From assembly GCA_965246995.1 (NCBI GenBank), contig OZ252008.1, positions 2,232,001-2,296,000 on the forward strand: a stretch of 64,000 nt of DNA, in the 5' to 3' direction. Positions 1 to 9,182 of this stretch are shown here, in pieces; within the stretch, counting starts at the first letter, position 1, and the number at the start of each line of letters is the position of its first letter. Position numbers and translations under genes: made by a program. The notes under the pieces were generated by a model. That model was not told the DNA's origin, ran no database searches, and was given only the letters and a program-made list of their open reading frames with translations. The DNA comes from VXRJ01 sp965246995. Lineage in GTDB: Bacteria > Acidobacteriota > Vicinamibacteria > Vicinamibacterales > UBA8438.

Positions 1-1
1 C

Positions 2-1219
2 CGTCGCGCCTACCGCCGCCCCGGGACTCCGGCGGACGTCGAGCCGCTGATCGAATTGGTGCGGCAGGCCGAGGCGGCCGGCGATTCGTTCGAGGAGGGC
101 GTCCGGCTTGCCGTTCAGGCGGTGCTGCTTTCGCCCAACTTCCTGTTCCGGATCGAGCGCGATCCGGTCGGGGACGCGGACGTGCGCTCCCTCAACGACC
201 ACGAGCTGGCGTCGCGGCTGTCGTACTTCCTCTGGGCCGACATGCCGGACGAGCGACTCTTCCGGCTCGCCGACGAGGGACGGCTCACCGATGAGGCGGT
301 GCTGAGGGAAGAGACGCTGCGCATGCTGGCGGATCCGAAGGCCCGTAGCCTCGTGACCGACTTCGCGGCGCAATGGTTGCAGCTACGCGGCCTCGACCGC
401 GCCAAGCCCGACCCGGAGCGGTTTTCAACTATCGACGACGAGTTGCTTGACGCCATGCGCACCGAGACCGACTTGTTCCTCGAGGCGATGGTGCGGGAAG
501 ACCTGAGCGTGCTCGAACTCCTCGACGCCCCGTTCACGTTCGTCAACGGACCGCTGGCCCGCCACTACGGGATACCGGGGATCGACGGCGAGGCGTTTCA
601 GCGCGTCACGCTAGACGGATCGCAGCGGGGCGGCCTGCTGTCGCACGCGAGCATCCTGACCGTTTCGTCCTATCCGACGCGCACGTCACCGGTGTTGCGC
701 GGCAAGTGGGTGCTGGAGAATCTGCTCGGCGCGCCCCCGCCGGACCCGCCGGTGGACGTGCCTGCCCTGGAGGATGCCGCCGGCAACCTCGGCGGCACGG
801 TGACGCTGCGCGAGCAGATGGAGGCGCACCGGACTAATCCGAGTTGTTCGGTCTGCCACAACCAGATCGATCCGATCGGCTTCGGCCTGGAAAAGTACGA
901 CGCGACCGGCGCCTGGCGCACGCACGAAGGCGATGCCCCGATCGACGATACCGGCGTCCTTCCCGACGGCACTGCCTTCCGCGGGCCGGCCGAACTGAAG
1001 CAGGTATTGCGAGACCGTGCGGACGCGTTCCGGCGCAACCTGGGTGAGAAGCTGCTGACCTACGCGCTGGGCCGCGGGCTGGAGTACTACGACACGGAGG
1101 CCGTTGCCGGCATCGCGGGCACCGCTCGCGAGAACGGCGACCGCTGGTCGGCTCTCGTTACCGCCGTCGTCGAAAGCGCGCCGTTCCGCATGCGGCGCGC
1201 CGAGGTGCGCGAACCGTGA
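2..1219 (+). CDS. DUF1592/DUF1588/DUF1585 cytochrome-like protein, 5' partial
   Basis: The reading frame is open to the left edge, so only the C-terminal ~405 residues are present; the first residues (RRAYRRPGTPADV) match the conserved start of the DUF1592 region. A CSVCH heme-c-type motif followed by IDPIGFGLEKYD lies in the DUF1588 portion, and the C-terminus (GEKLLTYALGRGLEYYD) is DUF1585-like. Proteins of this architecture are exported, common in Acidobacteriota and Planctomycetota, and almost always followed by a DUF1552 gene, as here 22 bases downstream. They are presumed to be c-type-cytochrome-associated, but the reaction is not established. An internal TTG at 56 is not needed as a start. 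Confidence 0.88.
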   Translation, partial: RRAYRRPGTPADVEPLIELVRQAEAAGDSFEEGVRLAVQAVLLSPNFLFRIERDPVGDADVRSLNDHELASRLSYFLWADMPDERLFRLADEGRLTDEAVLREETLRMLADPKARSLVTDFAAQWLQLRGLDRAKPDPERFSTIDDELLDAMRTETDLFLEAMVREDLSVLELLDAPFTFVNGPLARHYGIPGIDGEAFQRVTLDGSQRGGLLSHASILTVSSYPTRTSPVLRGKWVLENLLGAPPPDPPVDVPALEDAAGNLGGTVTLREQMEAHRTNPSCSVCHNQIDPIGFGLEKYDATGAWRTHEGDAPIDDTGVLPDGTAFRGPAELKQVLRDRADAFRRNLGEKLLTYALGRGLEYYDTEAVAGIAGTARENGDRWSALVTAVVESAPFRMRRAEVREP

Positions 1220-1241
1220 TCAGAGAGCAAGGACGCGAGTC

Positions 1242-2606
1242 ATGACGATGCACAGATCCCTTCCGCGACGGACCATCCTCCGGGGGGTCGGCGCCACGCT
1301 GGCGCTGCCGTTCCTGGATGCCATGGTTCCGGCATTCGCGCGCACGGCGCAGGCCGCCGCGCCGCCCAATCGCATGGTCTTCGTCTACGTGCCGAACGGC
1401 ATCGTCATGGATCAGTGGACGCCGCAGACCACAGCTCCCATCGCCCCGCTCCCCTCGGCGTTGCCCCGCGTCCTCGAGCCGATGCTTCCGTACCGGAACG
1501 ACATCTCGATACTGACCGGGTTGACGCATAACGGTGGCCGAGCTCTTGGCGACGGTCCGGGTGACCACGCCCGTGCCGGGGCGAGTTATCTCACCGGTGT
1601 CCACCCGAAGAAAACCTACGGCGCCGATATCCAGGCCGGCGTCTCGGCTGACCAGATCGCGGCGCGGCACCTCGCCGGAGAGACGCGGTTCGGCTCGCTC
1701 GAACTTGGCTGCGAGCCCGGGCTCCTCGGTGGCAACTGCGACAGTGGCTACAGTTGCGCCTACAGCAACAGCATTTCGTGGCGCACGCCCTCGTCGCCCA
1801 TGCCTCTCGAAGCCAGCCCGCGCGCCGCCTTCGAACGCCTGTTCGGCGCGGAGGAGATCGAACGGGATCCGGCCGCCCGCGCCCGGCAGCGGAGCTACGA
1901 CCGCAGCGTTCTCGATGTGGTGCTTGGCGATGCCCGTCGACTGAGCAGTACGCTCGGCCCGACCGACCAGCGCAAGCTGGACGAGTACCTCTTTTCCGTG
2001 CGCGAGATCGAGCGCCGTATCGCGAGTAGCGAACGGGACGCCGACGCCGCGCCACCCGATCTGGACCGGCCTGCACCTGGTCTTCCCGGCGATTTCGTTC
2101 AGCACGTGCGCCTCATGTTCGACCTCATGTCGGTAGCCCTCGCGGCGGACCTGACGCGGGTCATTACGCTGATGGTTGCGACCGAACTGAGCAACCGCGT
2201 CTACCGGGAGATCGGTATTGCGGAGGCGCACCACGGCCTGACCCACCACCGCGGCGATCTCGCCAAGATCGAGAAGGTGACGCAGATCAATCGCTTCCAC
2301 GTCGAGCAATTCACGTACTTCCTGGACAAGCTGCGTGAAACCGCCGACGGCGACGGGTCGCTGCTCGATCACGCGATGGTCGTCTACGGCGCGGGAATCT
2401 CCGACGGCAACCGGCACGAGCACCACGACCTGCCGACGCTGCTGGCCGGACGCGGCGGTGGCCGGCTCACCCCGGGACGTCACGTCAGCTACTCGGCGGA
2501 GACGCCGATGGCCAATCTGCTACTGACCATGCTCCACCACATGGGCGTGCCGGCCGAGTCGCTCGGGGACAGTACCGGCGCCATCTCGCACCTGTCGGAA
2601 GTGTGA
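1242..2606 (+). CDS. DUF1552 domain-containing Tat-exported protein
   Basis: 454 residues. The N-terminus begins MTMHRSLPRRTILRGVGATLALPFLDAM, a twin-arginine (RRTIL) signal followed by a hydrophobic stretch and an AQAA-type cleavage area. The body (PNRMVFVYVPNGIVMDQWTP, LTGLTHN, DHARAGASYLTG) is characteristic of DUF1552, a family with a sulfatase/alkaline-phosphatase-like look that is paired with DUF1592-type cytochromes. I chose the ATG at 1242 because the Tat signal starts there; upstream in-frame sequence to 1104 is a shadow of the preceding gene. Folded export suggests a cofactor-bearing or pre-assembled periplasmic partner of the upstream protein. Function unknown. Confidence 0.88.
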   Translation: MTMHRSLPRRTILRGVGATLALPFLDAMVPAFARTAQAAAPPNRMVFVYVPNGIVMDQWTPQTTAPIAPLPSALPRVLEPMLPYRNDISILTGLTHNGGRALGDGPGDHARAGASYLTGVHPKKTYGADIQAGVSADQIAARHLAGETRFGSLELGCEPGLLGGNCDSGYSCAYSNSISWRTPSSPMPLEASPRAAFERLFGAEEIERDPAARARQRSYDRSVLDVVLGDARRLSSTLGPTDQRKLDEYLFSVREIERRIASSERDADAAPPDLDRPAPGLPGDFVQHVRLMFDLMSVALAADLTRVITLMVATELSNRVYREIGIAEAHHGLTHHRGDLAKIEKVTQINRFHVEQFTYFLDKLRETADGDGSLLDHAMVVYGAGISDGNRHEHHDLPTLLAGRGGGRLTPGRHVSYSAETPMANLLLTMLHHMGVPAESLGDSTGAISHLSEV

Positions 2607-3874
2607 CGGCGGCGGCGCGCCTGTCCTCGCCGATGCGCATTCTGATGGTCCCGGTCGGAAGCGATGGCGATGTACATCCGCACGTCGCCATCGCACTCGC
2701 GCTAAGGCGGCGCGGGCATGACGTCTCGATCATCACCAACCCGCATTTCGCCCCGCTCCTGGAACGGGTCGGATTGCCGTGCATCCCGGTCGGCACGGTC
2801 GATGACTATGACGCGATCACCGCCGATCCGCAGGTCTGGCACAGCCGCCGCGGTCTCGGTGTCATCGGGAGGGGAGTGGGGCGCCATGCTGCCGAGGTAG
2901 CCCGCGTGATCCGCGAGCAGGCCGCCACGGGGTCCCCGCTGCTCGTGGCATCCGGTCTTGCCTTCGGTGCGCGCGCCGCGCACGACGCTCTCGGCCTGCC
3001 GCTGGTGACGCTGCATCTGCAGCCGGCCTGTTTCCTCAGCGCGCACGAGCCGGTCGTGCCGCACCTGTGGCTCGGTTCGCTCCATCGGCGACCGATGCCC
3101 GTCAAACGTTTCGTGGTGGCTACCGCCGACTATCTGTCCGACCGTGCGCTGGCGCCCGCGGCGAACGCGCTGTGCGCCCAATTCGGTCTGGCGCCGGTGC
3201 GGCATATCGTGCGGGCGTGGTGGCATTCCCCCCAGTGCGTCATCGGGCTGTTCCCCGACTGGTACGCCGCCCCGCAACCGGATTGGCCACCTCACACGAC
3301 GCTGACCGGCTTTCCGCTGTACGACGCCGCGAATGTCGCGTCTCCACCGCCGGCGCTGGAGGCCTGGCTCGATGCTGACGATCCGCCAATCGTCTTCGTG
3401 GCTGGATCGGGCAACCGGCAGGCCGCACGCTTCTTCCAGGCCGCTACCGACGCCTGCCGCCACCTGGGCCGCCGCGGGCTGCTCCTCACCCGGTTCACCG
3501 AGCAAGTTCCGCGTTCGCTTCCGTCCGGGGTGCGCCACGCCACCTATGCGCCGTTGAGCTGGTTGCTGCCGCGGGCCGCGGCGATTGCCCATCACGGCGG
3601 CATCGGCACCGCGGCCCAGGCGCTGCGGGCCGGCTGTCCCCAACTCGTCCTGCCGATGACGTTCGATCAGCCGGACAACGCCGTGCGGTTGGAGCGGCTT
3701 GGCGTGGCTCTGGCCGTGCGCCGGGCTGTCTTCAGCGGACCCTCTGCGGCAGAGGCCCTTGCCGCGCTGCTTGAATCGGCCGATATCGCCCGCGCCTGCC
3801 GTCTTGCCGCCCGCCGGTTCGACGGCATCGATCCGGTGACGCGGACGTGCGAGCTGATCGAAGCGGCCACGTGA
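2603..3874 (+). CDS. glycosyltransferase, GT1/MGT-like (UDP-glucosyltransferase superfamily)
   Basis: 423 residues from a GTG that overlaps the upstream TGA (GTGA), or 413 from the ATG at 2633, where the conserved core MRILMVPVGSDGDVHPHVAIA starts. The N-terminal GDVHPH element is the acceptor-domain signature of GT-B fold glycosyltransferases. The C-terminal ATYAPLSWLLPRAAAIAHHGGIGTAAQAL and LPMTFDQPDNAVRLERLG are the nucleotide-sugar binding region with its HHGG. It probably glycosylates a lipid, sterol-like or secondary-metabolite acceptor, which cannot be read from the sequence. The stop-start overlap suggests translational coupling to the DUF1552 gene. Confidence 0.85.
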   Translation: MTAAARLSSPMRILMVPVGSDGDVHPHVAIALALRRRGHDVSIITNPHFAPLLERVGLPCIPVGTVDDYDAITADPQVWHSRRGLGVIGRGVGRHAAEVARVIREQAATGSPLLVASGLAFGARAAHDALGLPLVTLHLQPACFLSAHEPVVPHLWLGSLHRRPMPVKRFVVATADYLSDRALAPAANALCAQFGLAPVRHIVRAWWHSPQCVIGLFPDWYAAPQPDWPPHTTLTGFPLYDAANVASPPPALEAWLDADDPPIVFVAGSGNRQAARFFQAATDACRHLGRRGLLLTRFTEQVPRSLPSGVRHATYAPLSWLLPRAAAIAHHGGIGTAAQALRAGCPQLVLPMTFDQPDNAVRLERLGVALAVRRAVFSGPSAAEALAALLESADIARACRLAARRFDGIDPVTRTCELIEAAT

Positions 3875-4066
3875 CACCTGCCGTCCCGCAGCCGGCATCC
3901 TTCACGTGCCCGCACGGTCCTGGCGCCAGGTGGTCGTCCCCGAGAGCGGTTCCATCACCTATGCTCTGATCAACGTGCTCGAGCGACGATCGATGGCAGC
4001 CTGCGCCGGGCGTCCCGGCGGGCCGCCGGCGGCGTATCGGAGTGCGGCGCAAAGGAAGGTTGACCC

Positions 4067-4501
4067 ATGAGTGCGGACCGACTGGCGGTGGCGGGACGTC
4101 GGGCCTGGAGGATATGGTTCCGAACGATTCTCGGAGCGCTGGCGGCCACCCTTGCGGTGCGGGCGGCGGCGCTCTTGGCCCTCGACATTCCATTCGCGTT
4201 TCAGCCGCTCGCGGTGGCAGGGCCAACCGTGTTCCTGACGGTCGTCGGCGTCGTGGCCGGGCTGGGGGTCGCTTTCGCAGTCGACCGCCTGTCCGAGCGC
4301 CCGGTTATGCTATTTCGGCGGATCGCCGTCGTCGCCCTCCTGCTCTCGTTGCTCCCCGACTTCTGGCTGCTCACCGACAGCGCCAGCGAGGCGTTTCCGG
4401 GCGCCACAGTCCCGGCCGTGGCTACGCTCATGGTGCAGCACGTCGCTGCCGCGGCCGTTGTGATCTGGAGCGCGACGCGACCGGACCGTACTACCGCGTA
4501 A
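4067..4501 (+). CDS. small integral membrane protein, DUF6069-like
   Basis: 144 residues with four predicted hydrophobic segments (about 20-40, 45-68, 82-100 and 118-138) and almost no soluble domain. The order of segments, including the FQPLAVAGPT loop and the ATLMVQHVAAAAVV last helix, resembles DUF6069 small membrane proteins. The start ATG has an AAGGAAGG ribosome-binding site about 7 bases upstream. Substrate or role is unknown. The 190 bases between the glycosyltransferase and this gene contain nothing I recognise. Confidence 0.65.
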   Translation: MSADRLAVAGRRAWRIWFRTILGALAATLAVRAAALLALDIPFAFQPLAVAGPTVFLTVVGVVAGLGVAFAVDRLSERPVMLFRRIAVVALLLSLLPDFWLLTDSASEAFPGATVPAVATLMVQHVAAAAVVIWSATRPDRTTA

Positions 4502-4560
4502 GTCGCGGCGGAGACCGTCGAGGCTGTCGCCACGCGTACATGCGCGGCATCCGCGCGTTC

Positions 4561-4938
4561 CTACTGGTCCTTGAAGTAGTCGTCCGTCCGGTCCAACCAG
4601 TCCTGCCGGGGCGGGCTGAAGATATCGACGTCCAGCGTCTCTTCCAGGGCCTCGGCCTTGTGCGGGATATTCGATGGCAGGTGCAGCACCTGACCTTCCT
4701 CGACGTCGAAGACCTGCGAGAAATCGTCACCGACCCAGAACCGGAGCTTGCCCTTCAGGATGTACGTGAGTTGCTCGTTATGGTGTGAGTGCTCCGGGAC
4801 GATAGCTCCTTGTTGCAGGTAAACATGGGCCACCATCGTGCTCTCGCCGCTGACGATCCGGCGATCGATGCGGTTGGTGACCCGCTCCCTGGGTATGTCG
4901 TTCCACGTAAACTTGGTGGCGTTGGTTGAGTTGGGCAT
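4561..4938 (-). CDS. cupin domain-containing protein
   Basis: 125 residues, a single double-stranded beta-helix domain. The metal-binding motif 1 appears as PEHSHHNEQLTYILKG (His-x-His, Glu) and motif 2 as LHLPSNIPHKAEAL. Small cupins of this type bind Fe, Mn, Zn or Ni and act as dioxygenases, isomerases or sensors; which applies here cannot be told. It is divergent from the PhyH dioxygenase gene with only ~35 bases between start codons, so the two probably share a control region. A GTG at 4941 directly upstream of the ATG is an alternative start. Confidence 0.8.
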   Translation of the reverse strand: MPNSTNATKFTWNDIPRERVTNRIDRRIVSGESTMVAHVYLQQGAIVPEHSHHNEQLTYILKGKLRFWVGDDFSQVFDVEEGQVLHLPSNIPHKAEALEETLDVDIFSPPRQDWLDRTDDYFKDQ

Positions 4939-4973
4939 CACCCCAGTGTACGCGTGGCGCCAGGAGAACTGTC

Positions 4974-5768
4974 ATGAAGCTGACCCCTGAGGAGATGGCA
5001 CGGTTTGACGAACAGGGATACCTGTTCTTCCCGTCATGCTTCTCGGCGGCGGAGGCGGCGCTGTTGCGGGCCGCGGCGGACGAGGTCTACGCCCTCGACC
5101 GGGAGGAAGTGTGGCGTGAATCGAGCGGCGTCGCCCGAACCGCGTTCGCGGCGCATACCTATAACGAGGCATTCCGGCGGCTCGGATGCCATCCGCGCCT
5201 GATCGAGCCGGTGATGCAGCTCGTCGACGGTCCGGTCTACATGCACCAGTACAAGGTGAACGCCAAGGCCGCCTTCGACGGCGAGGTCTGGCAGTGGCAC
5301 CAGGACTTCGGCACCTGGCACCGGGACGACGAGATGCCGGAGCCGCGCGCCATGAATATCGCCGTGTTCCTGGACGAAGTGACCGCCGCCAACGGACCGT
5401 TGCTCTTCCTGCCGGGGAGCCACAAACAGGGAGTCTTCGAAGCCGGGCACGATCTGGAGACAACGAGTTATCCGCTCTGGACGCTCGACCGCGCCACGGT
5501 GACGCGGCTCGCCGAGCGGGGCGGCTGCGTGGCCCCGACCGGGCCGGCCGGCAGCCTGATCGTCTTCGCCTCGACCCTGGTGCACGCAAGTCCGCCGAAC
5601 ATCAGCCCACTCAGCCGCAGCATCGTCTACCTCTCTCTGTGCCACGTCGACAACCACATCCGGCGCTTCAAGCGTGCGGCGTGGATCGCGCACCGGGACT
5701 TCGCGCCGATCGAGCCGCTGGCGGACGACTGCCTCGTCGACCTCGCGCGCGCCGGAACGGCGGCCTGA
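4974..5768 (+). CDS. phytanoyl-CoA dioxygenase (PhyH) family protein
   Basis: 264 residues of the Fe(II)/2-oxoglutarate dioxygenase superfamily. The facial triad is visible as H109-x-D111 (WQWHQDFGTWH) and distal H204 (TLVHASPPN), with R215 positioned for 2-oxoglutarate. The order and FLPGSHKQG loop are like ectoine hydroxylase and other small-molecule PhyH enzymes. The start ATG follows an AGGAGAA site at 7 bases. The next gene starts 10 bases after the stop, so it is probably co-transcribed with the SAF-domain oxidoreductase. Substrate unknown. Confidence 0.85.
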   Translation: MKLTPEEMARFDEQGYLFFPSCFSAAEAALLRAAADEVYALDREEVWRESSGVARTAFAAHTYNEAFRRLGCHPRLIEPVMQLVDGPVYMHQYKVNAKAAFDGEVWQWHQDFGTWHRDDEMPEPRAMNIAVFLDEVTAANGPLLFLPGSHKQGVFEAGHDLETTSYPLWTLDRATVTRLAERGGCVAPTGPAGSLIVFASTLVHASPPNISPLSRSIVYLSLCHVDNHIRRFKRAAWIAHRDFAPIEPLADDCLVDLARAGTAA

Positions 5769-5778
5769 GCGGCGCTCG

Positions 5779-7089
5779 ATGTATCTCTACGACCAGTTGC
5801 GGGAGCGAGCCCGCGCCGGCCGGCCGGTGCGAGTGGGTCTTGTCGGAGCCGGCAAGTTCGGCTCGATGTTCCTGAGCCAGGTCCCGTCCGCGATCGGCCT
5901 GGAGGTGCGGGTGATTGCGGATCTTGATCCGGACCGCGCCCGCTCCGCGTGCCGCACCGTCGGCTGGAGCGATGCACGCATCGCGGCGACCCGGTTCACC
6001 GATGACGCGCTCGATGCCATCGGCGACGATGCCGTCGACGTCGTGGTGGAGGCGACCGGCGATCCCGCAGCCGGCATCGTGCATGCCCGCGCCGCCTTCG
6101 CCGCGGGCCGGCACATCGTCATGGTCAACGTCGAGGCCGATGTGCTGGCCGGGCCGTTGCTGGCGGCGGAGGCGGCTGAGGCGGGTGTTGTCTACACGAT
6201 GGCGTACGGCGATCAACCGGCGCTCACCTGCGAGCTGGTGGAGTGGGCGCGTTCGTGCGGCTTCGATGTCGTGGCGGCGGGGAAGGGCACCAAGTACCTG
6301 CCCTCGTACCACGCCTCGACGCCGGATACGGTGTGGGAGCACTACGGGCTCACGGCCGACCAGGCTGCGGCAGCGGGCATGAACAGCCGGATGTTCAACT
6401 CGTTCCTTGACGGGACCAAGTCCGCCATAGAGATGGCGGCCATCGCCAACGCGACGGGTCTCTCGCCGCCGCCGGACGGCCTGAGGTTCCCGCCCTGCGG
6501 CAAGGAGGATCTCGCGCACGTGCTGCGACCCGCCGATATCGGCGGGCAACTCCATCACAAGGGACAAGTAGAGGTCGTGTCGTCGCTCGAACGCGACGGC
6601 CGGCCGGTACCGAACGACCTGCGCTGGGGGGTTTACGTTGTCCTTGAGGCGCCCAACGACTACACCGCGGCCTGCTTCCGCCAGTACGGCATGAACACGG
6701 ATGCGACCGGCCGGTACTCCGCGATGTACAAGCCGTTCCATCTCATCGGGCTGGAACTGAACGTATCGATTCTCGCCGCTGGATTGCATGGGAAGCCGAC
6801 CGGGGCGACCCGCGACTTCGTCGGCGACGCGGTGGCCACCGCCAAGCGGGATCTCGCGGCGGGGGAGACCCTCGACGGAGAGGGCGGGTTCACTGTCTAC
6901 GGCAAGCTGCTCCCGGCGCGGGCATCGCTGGAACGCGGCGCGTTGCCGATCGGGCTCGCCCACCGGGCGCCGTTGAAACGGGCGGTCGGTGCCGGCGAGG
7001 TCGTCGGGTGGGACGATGTCGAGATCGATGCGGGGCTTCCCGCAGTGCAGGTGCGGCGCGCAATGGAGGCCCGTGCTGCTCGAGCCTGA
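5779..7089 (+). CDS. predicted NAD(P)-dependent oxidoreductase with C-terminal SAF domain (COG4091-like)
   Basis: 436 residues. A Rossmann nucleotide-binding loop (VGLVGAGKFGSMF) lies near residues 19-31, with acidic IADLDPDRA after beta-2. The middle contains GKGTKYLPSYHASTPDTVWEHYG, typical of the predicted homoserine-dehydrogenase-like COG4091 group. The C-terminal ~90 residues (GEGGFTVYGKLLPARASL onwards) form a SAF-type domain found in sugar-acid and sialate enzymes. The likely role is oxidation of a hydroxy or sugar acid, coupled to the upstream PhyH dioxygenase. Start chosen at the ATG 10 bases after the previous stop; the longer frame upstream is a shadow. Confidence 0.8.
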   Translation: MYLYDQLRERARAGRPVRVGLVGAGKFGSMFLSQVPSAIGLEVRVIADLDPDRARSACRTVGWSDARIAATRFTDDALDAIGDDAVDVVVEATGDPAAGIVHARAAFAAGRHIVMVNVEADVLAGPLLAAEAAEAGVVYTMAYGDQPALTCELVEWARSCGFDVVAAGKGTKYLPSYHASTPDTVWEHYGLTADQAAAAGMNSRMFNSFLDGTKSAIEMAAIANATGLSPPPDGLRFPPCGKEDLAHVLRPADIGGQLHHKGQVEVVSSLERDGRPVPNDLRWGVYVVLEAPNDYTAACFRQYGMNTDATGRYSAMYKPFHLIGLELNVSILAAGLHGKPTGATRDFVGDAVATAKRDLAAGETLDGEGGFTVYGKLLPARASLERGALPIGLAHRAPLKRAVGAGEVVGWDDVEIDAGLPAVQVRRAMEARAARA

Positions 7090-7200
7090 GGCACGAGCCG
7101 TAGCCCGACCGTCGGTCTCCGCCATCTGCCAGCCTTGACGTTCGCGCCCCGTAAGCGCAGTGTAAATGGGACGGTTTCATGCCGTCAGGAGGAGGATCAC

Positions 7201-9045
7201 GTGCGCACGTGGATCGCCGCAGCGCTCCTTGCCCTCGTGTTGCTCACCGGCACCATGGGCGCCCTTCAAGCCCAGCTTGAGCCGCCGACTCCCGCGCCTG
7301 CCGTCGTGATCGAGACTCCGATGCCCGCGCCCGCCTGGGCGCTCGCCGAACGTGCGCTGCTAAGGATCAACGCCGAGGGCGTGGCGGCGTTTGCCGACCG
7401 GTACTTCGACGCGCGGGGGTACATGCGCGCGCCTGCCCGATGGGGCGTCTCCGACGGACCCGATGACGTCATGGAAAACATCCGGAACTGGCCGCTGGCT
7501 TACGCGCTGGGTGGGCCGGACTCGATCCTTCAACACTGGAAGCACGTGTGGGAGGGCCACCTGGAGCAGTACAGCCAAGCGAAAATCCCGGGCGTGGAGC
7601 TGGCGAAGGACGGCATCTACCAGAAGGAGTTCATCACCTCGTTCGACTGGGAGCACACCGGCGAGGGGCTGGCCCCCTTCTACTTCTACGGCCTGAGCGG
7701 ACCCACCGATCCCCGTTATCGGGCTCGCATGCAGCGCTTCGCCGGCTTCTACATGAACGAAGATCCCGACGCTCCGAACTACGATCCCGAGCATCGGATC
7801 ATCCGGAGTCTGTTCAACGGAAGCCGCGGCCCGAAGCTGACCCCCGCTTCGGTGAACGACTGGGATGGCGAGCCCGTCCCCGGTGCGAGACCCTCGCGCC
7901 GAACACGATTTCTGGAGAGCACCAACATCCGCGGCGATCACCCCCTCAACCTCAACACGACCAATCTCGCCCTGCATGCCTACCTCTTGACCGGCGAGCC
8001 GAAGTACCGCACCTGGCTCCTCGAGTACGTGGACGCGTGGCACGAGCGGGCGGTGGCCAACGGCGGCAACATTCCGTCGAACATCGGGCTCGACGGCACG
8101 ATCGGCGGCGAGTGGGACGGTAAGTGGTACGACGGCGTATTCGGCTGGAACTCGCCGGATACCGGCGTGCGCAACTACACGTTGCGCGGCCCTCCCGAGG
8201 CGTTCGGGAACGCATTGCTCCTCACCGGCGATCACCAGTACGTCGACGTGATCCGGCGCCAGCTCGACAATCTCTTCGCGGTGAGCCGGGTCGAGGACGG
8301 CCGGGTGCTGCTGCCGCGCTACTACGGTGACGAGGGCTGGTATGGATTCCACCTCGTAGGCGAGGGCCCGGGGGGTGCGCTCGGCAACCTCGGCAACGTG
8401 CTGACCGACGTCTATATGTGGTCCCTGGCGCCCGGCGACCTCGAGCGCCTGCCGAAGGAGGGCTGGATCGGTTACCTGACCGACGAGCAGCCGAACCCGG
8501 ACTATCCCTTCGAGGCGCTGCAGGCCGATCTTGAAACGATCAGCCGGGCGGCGGAACGGCTGCGCACCGACACCAGCAGCTACAACATGGCGCGTGGCAC
8601 CGCCCGTGGCACGGGCGCCAACCCCGTTGCCACGACCGCACTCATCAACCTGACGCTCGGCGCGAATGACCCGGGGGGATCCACGCATGGTCCGCTGCCG
8701 CTGCACGCGCAAGTGCGGTACTTCGATGCCGACCGCCGCCGCGCCGGCCTGCCGAATGACGTGGCTGCGCTGGTGGAGCGCATTCTCCCCGGACGCGTGA
8801 CGCTCACTCTGGTCAACGTCAATCCGCTGGAGCACCGCACCGTCACCGTGCAGATGGGGGCATACGGCGAGCATCACGCGGACGCCGTCACCGTCGGTGG
8901 CCGGACGACTCGGGTCGACCTGCCCTGGTTCGAGGTGCGACTGGCCCCCGGCGCGGGCGACACGCTCACCATCGACGTGAGCCGCTACGCGCATCAGCCG
9001 ACGCTGGCGTTTCCCTGGGATCGCGGGTGGATGCTGGCTCGGTAG
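7201..9045 (+). CDS. large exported protein of unknown function, alpha-toroid-like
   Basis: 614 residues starting at GTG 7201 behind a strong AGGAGG site, giving a Sec signal peptide (VRTWIAAALLALVLLTGTMGALQAQ). The mature part is rich in W/Y and in motifs such as HPLNLNTTNLALHAYLLTGEPKYRTWLLEYVDAW and GNALLLTGDHQYVDVIRRQLD. The recurring helix pairs (LLTGEPKY / LLTGDHQY) suggest an (alpha/alpha)n toroid, as in glycoside hydrolases or lyases, followed by a C-terminal beta-sandwich-like region (VTLTLVNVNPLEHRTVTVQMG). I do not recognise a characterised family. It stands alone downstream of the SAF-domain oxidoreductase. Confidence 0.75.
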   Translation: MRTWIAAALLALVLLTGTMGALQAQLEPPTPAPAVVIETPMPAPAWALAERALLRINAEGVAAFADRYFDARGYMRAPARWGVSDGPDDVMENIRNWPLAYALGGPDSILQHWKHVWEGHLEQYSQAKIPGVELAKDGIYQKEFITSFDWEHTGEGLAPFYFYGLSGPTDPRYRARMQRFAGFYMNEDPDAPNYDPEHRIIRSLFNGSRGPKLTPASVNDWDGEPVPGARPSRRTRFLESTNIRGDHPLNLNTTNLALHAYLLTGEPKYRTWLLEYVDAWHERAVANGGNIPSNIGLDGTIGGEWDGKWYDGVFGWNSPDTGVRNYTLRGPPEAFGNALLLTGDHQYVDVIRRQLDNLFAVSRVEDGRVLLPRYYGDEGWYGFHLVGEGPGGALGNLGNVLTDVYMWSLAPGDLERLPKEGWIGYLTDEQPNPDYPFEALQADLETISRAAERLRTDTSSYNMARGTARGTGANPVATTALINLTLGANDPGGSTHGPLPLHAQVRYFDADRRRAGLPNDVAALVERILPGRVTLTLVNVNPLEHRTVTVQMGAYGEHHADAVTVGGRTTRVDLPWFEVRLAPGAGDTLTIDVSRYAHQPTLAFPWDRGWMLAR

Positions 9046-9055
9046 TGCTGGCGGC

Positions 9056-9182
9056 GCGGCCCACTCGGTGCTGCCAGTAGTCGGAGCCGCGGTGCGATGC
9101 CGCAATCATCGAGACGACGCGCTCCTTGTCGTCGATCTCGTAGAAAAACCGCCAGGACGTTCGTGTCGAAGACGACCGTCAC
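9056..9182 (-). pseudogene. chimeric toxin remnant: PIN-domain start joined to a RelE/ParE-like tail
   Basis: A GTG at 9182 overlaps the antitoxin stop (GTGA) and encodes VTVVFDTNVLAVFLRD, the first strand of a PIN nuclease. It then runs into unrelated sequence. From the same point another frame reads WRFFYEIDDKERVVSMIAASHRGSDYW, which looks like the C-terminal strands of a RelE/ParE toxin. Neither toxin is complete: the PIN part has only its first acidic residue, and the RelE part lacks its N-terminus. The likely history is a deletion between two toxin genes. End coordinates are approximate. Confidence 0.6.
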
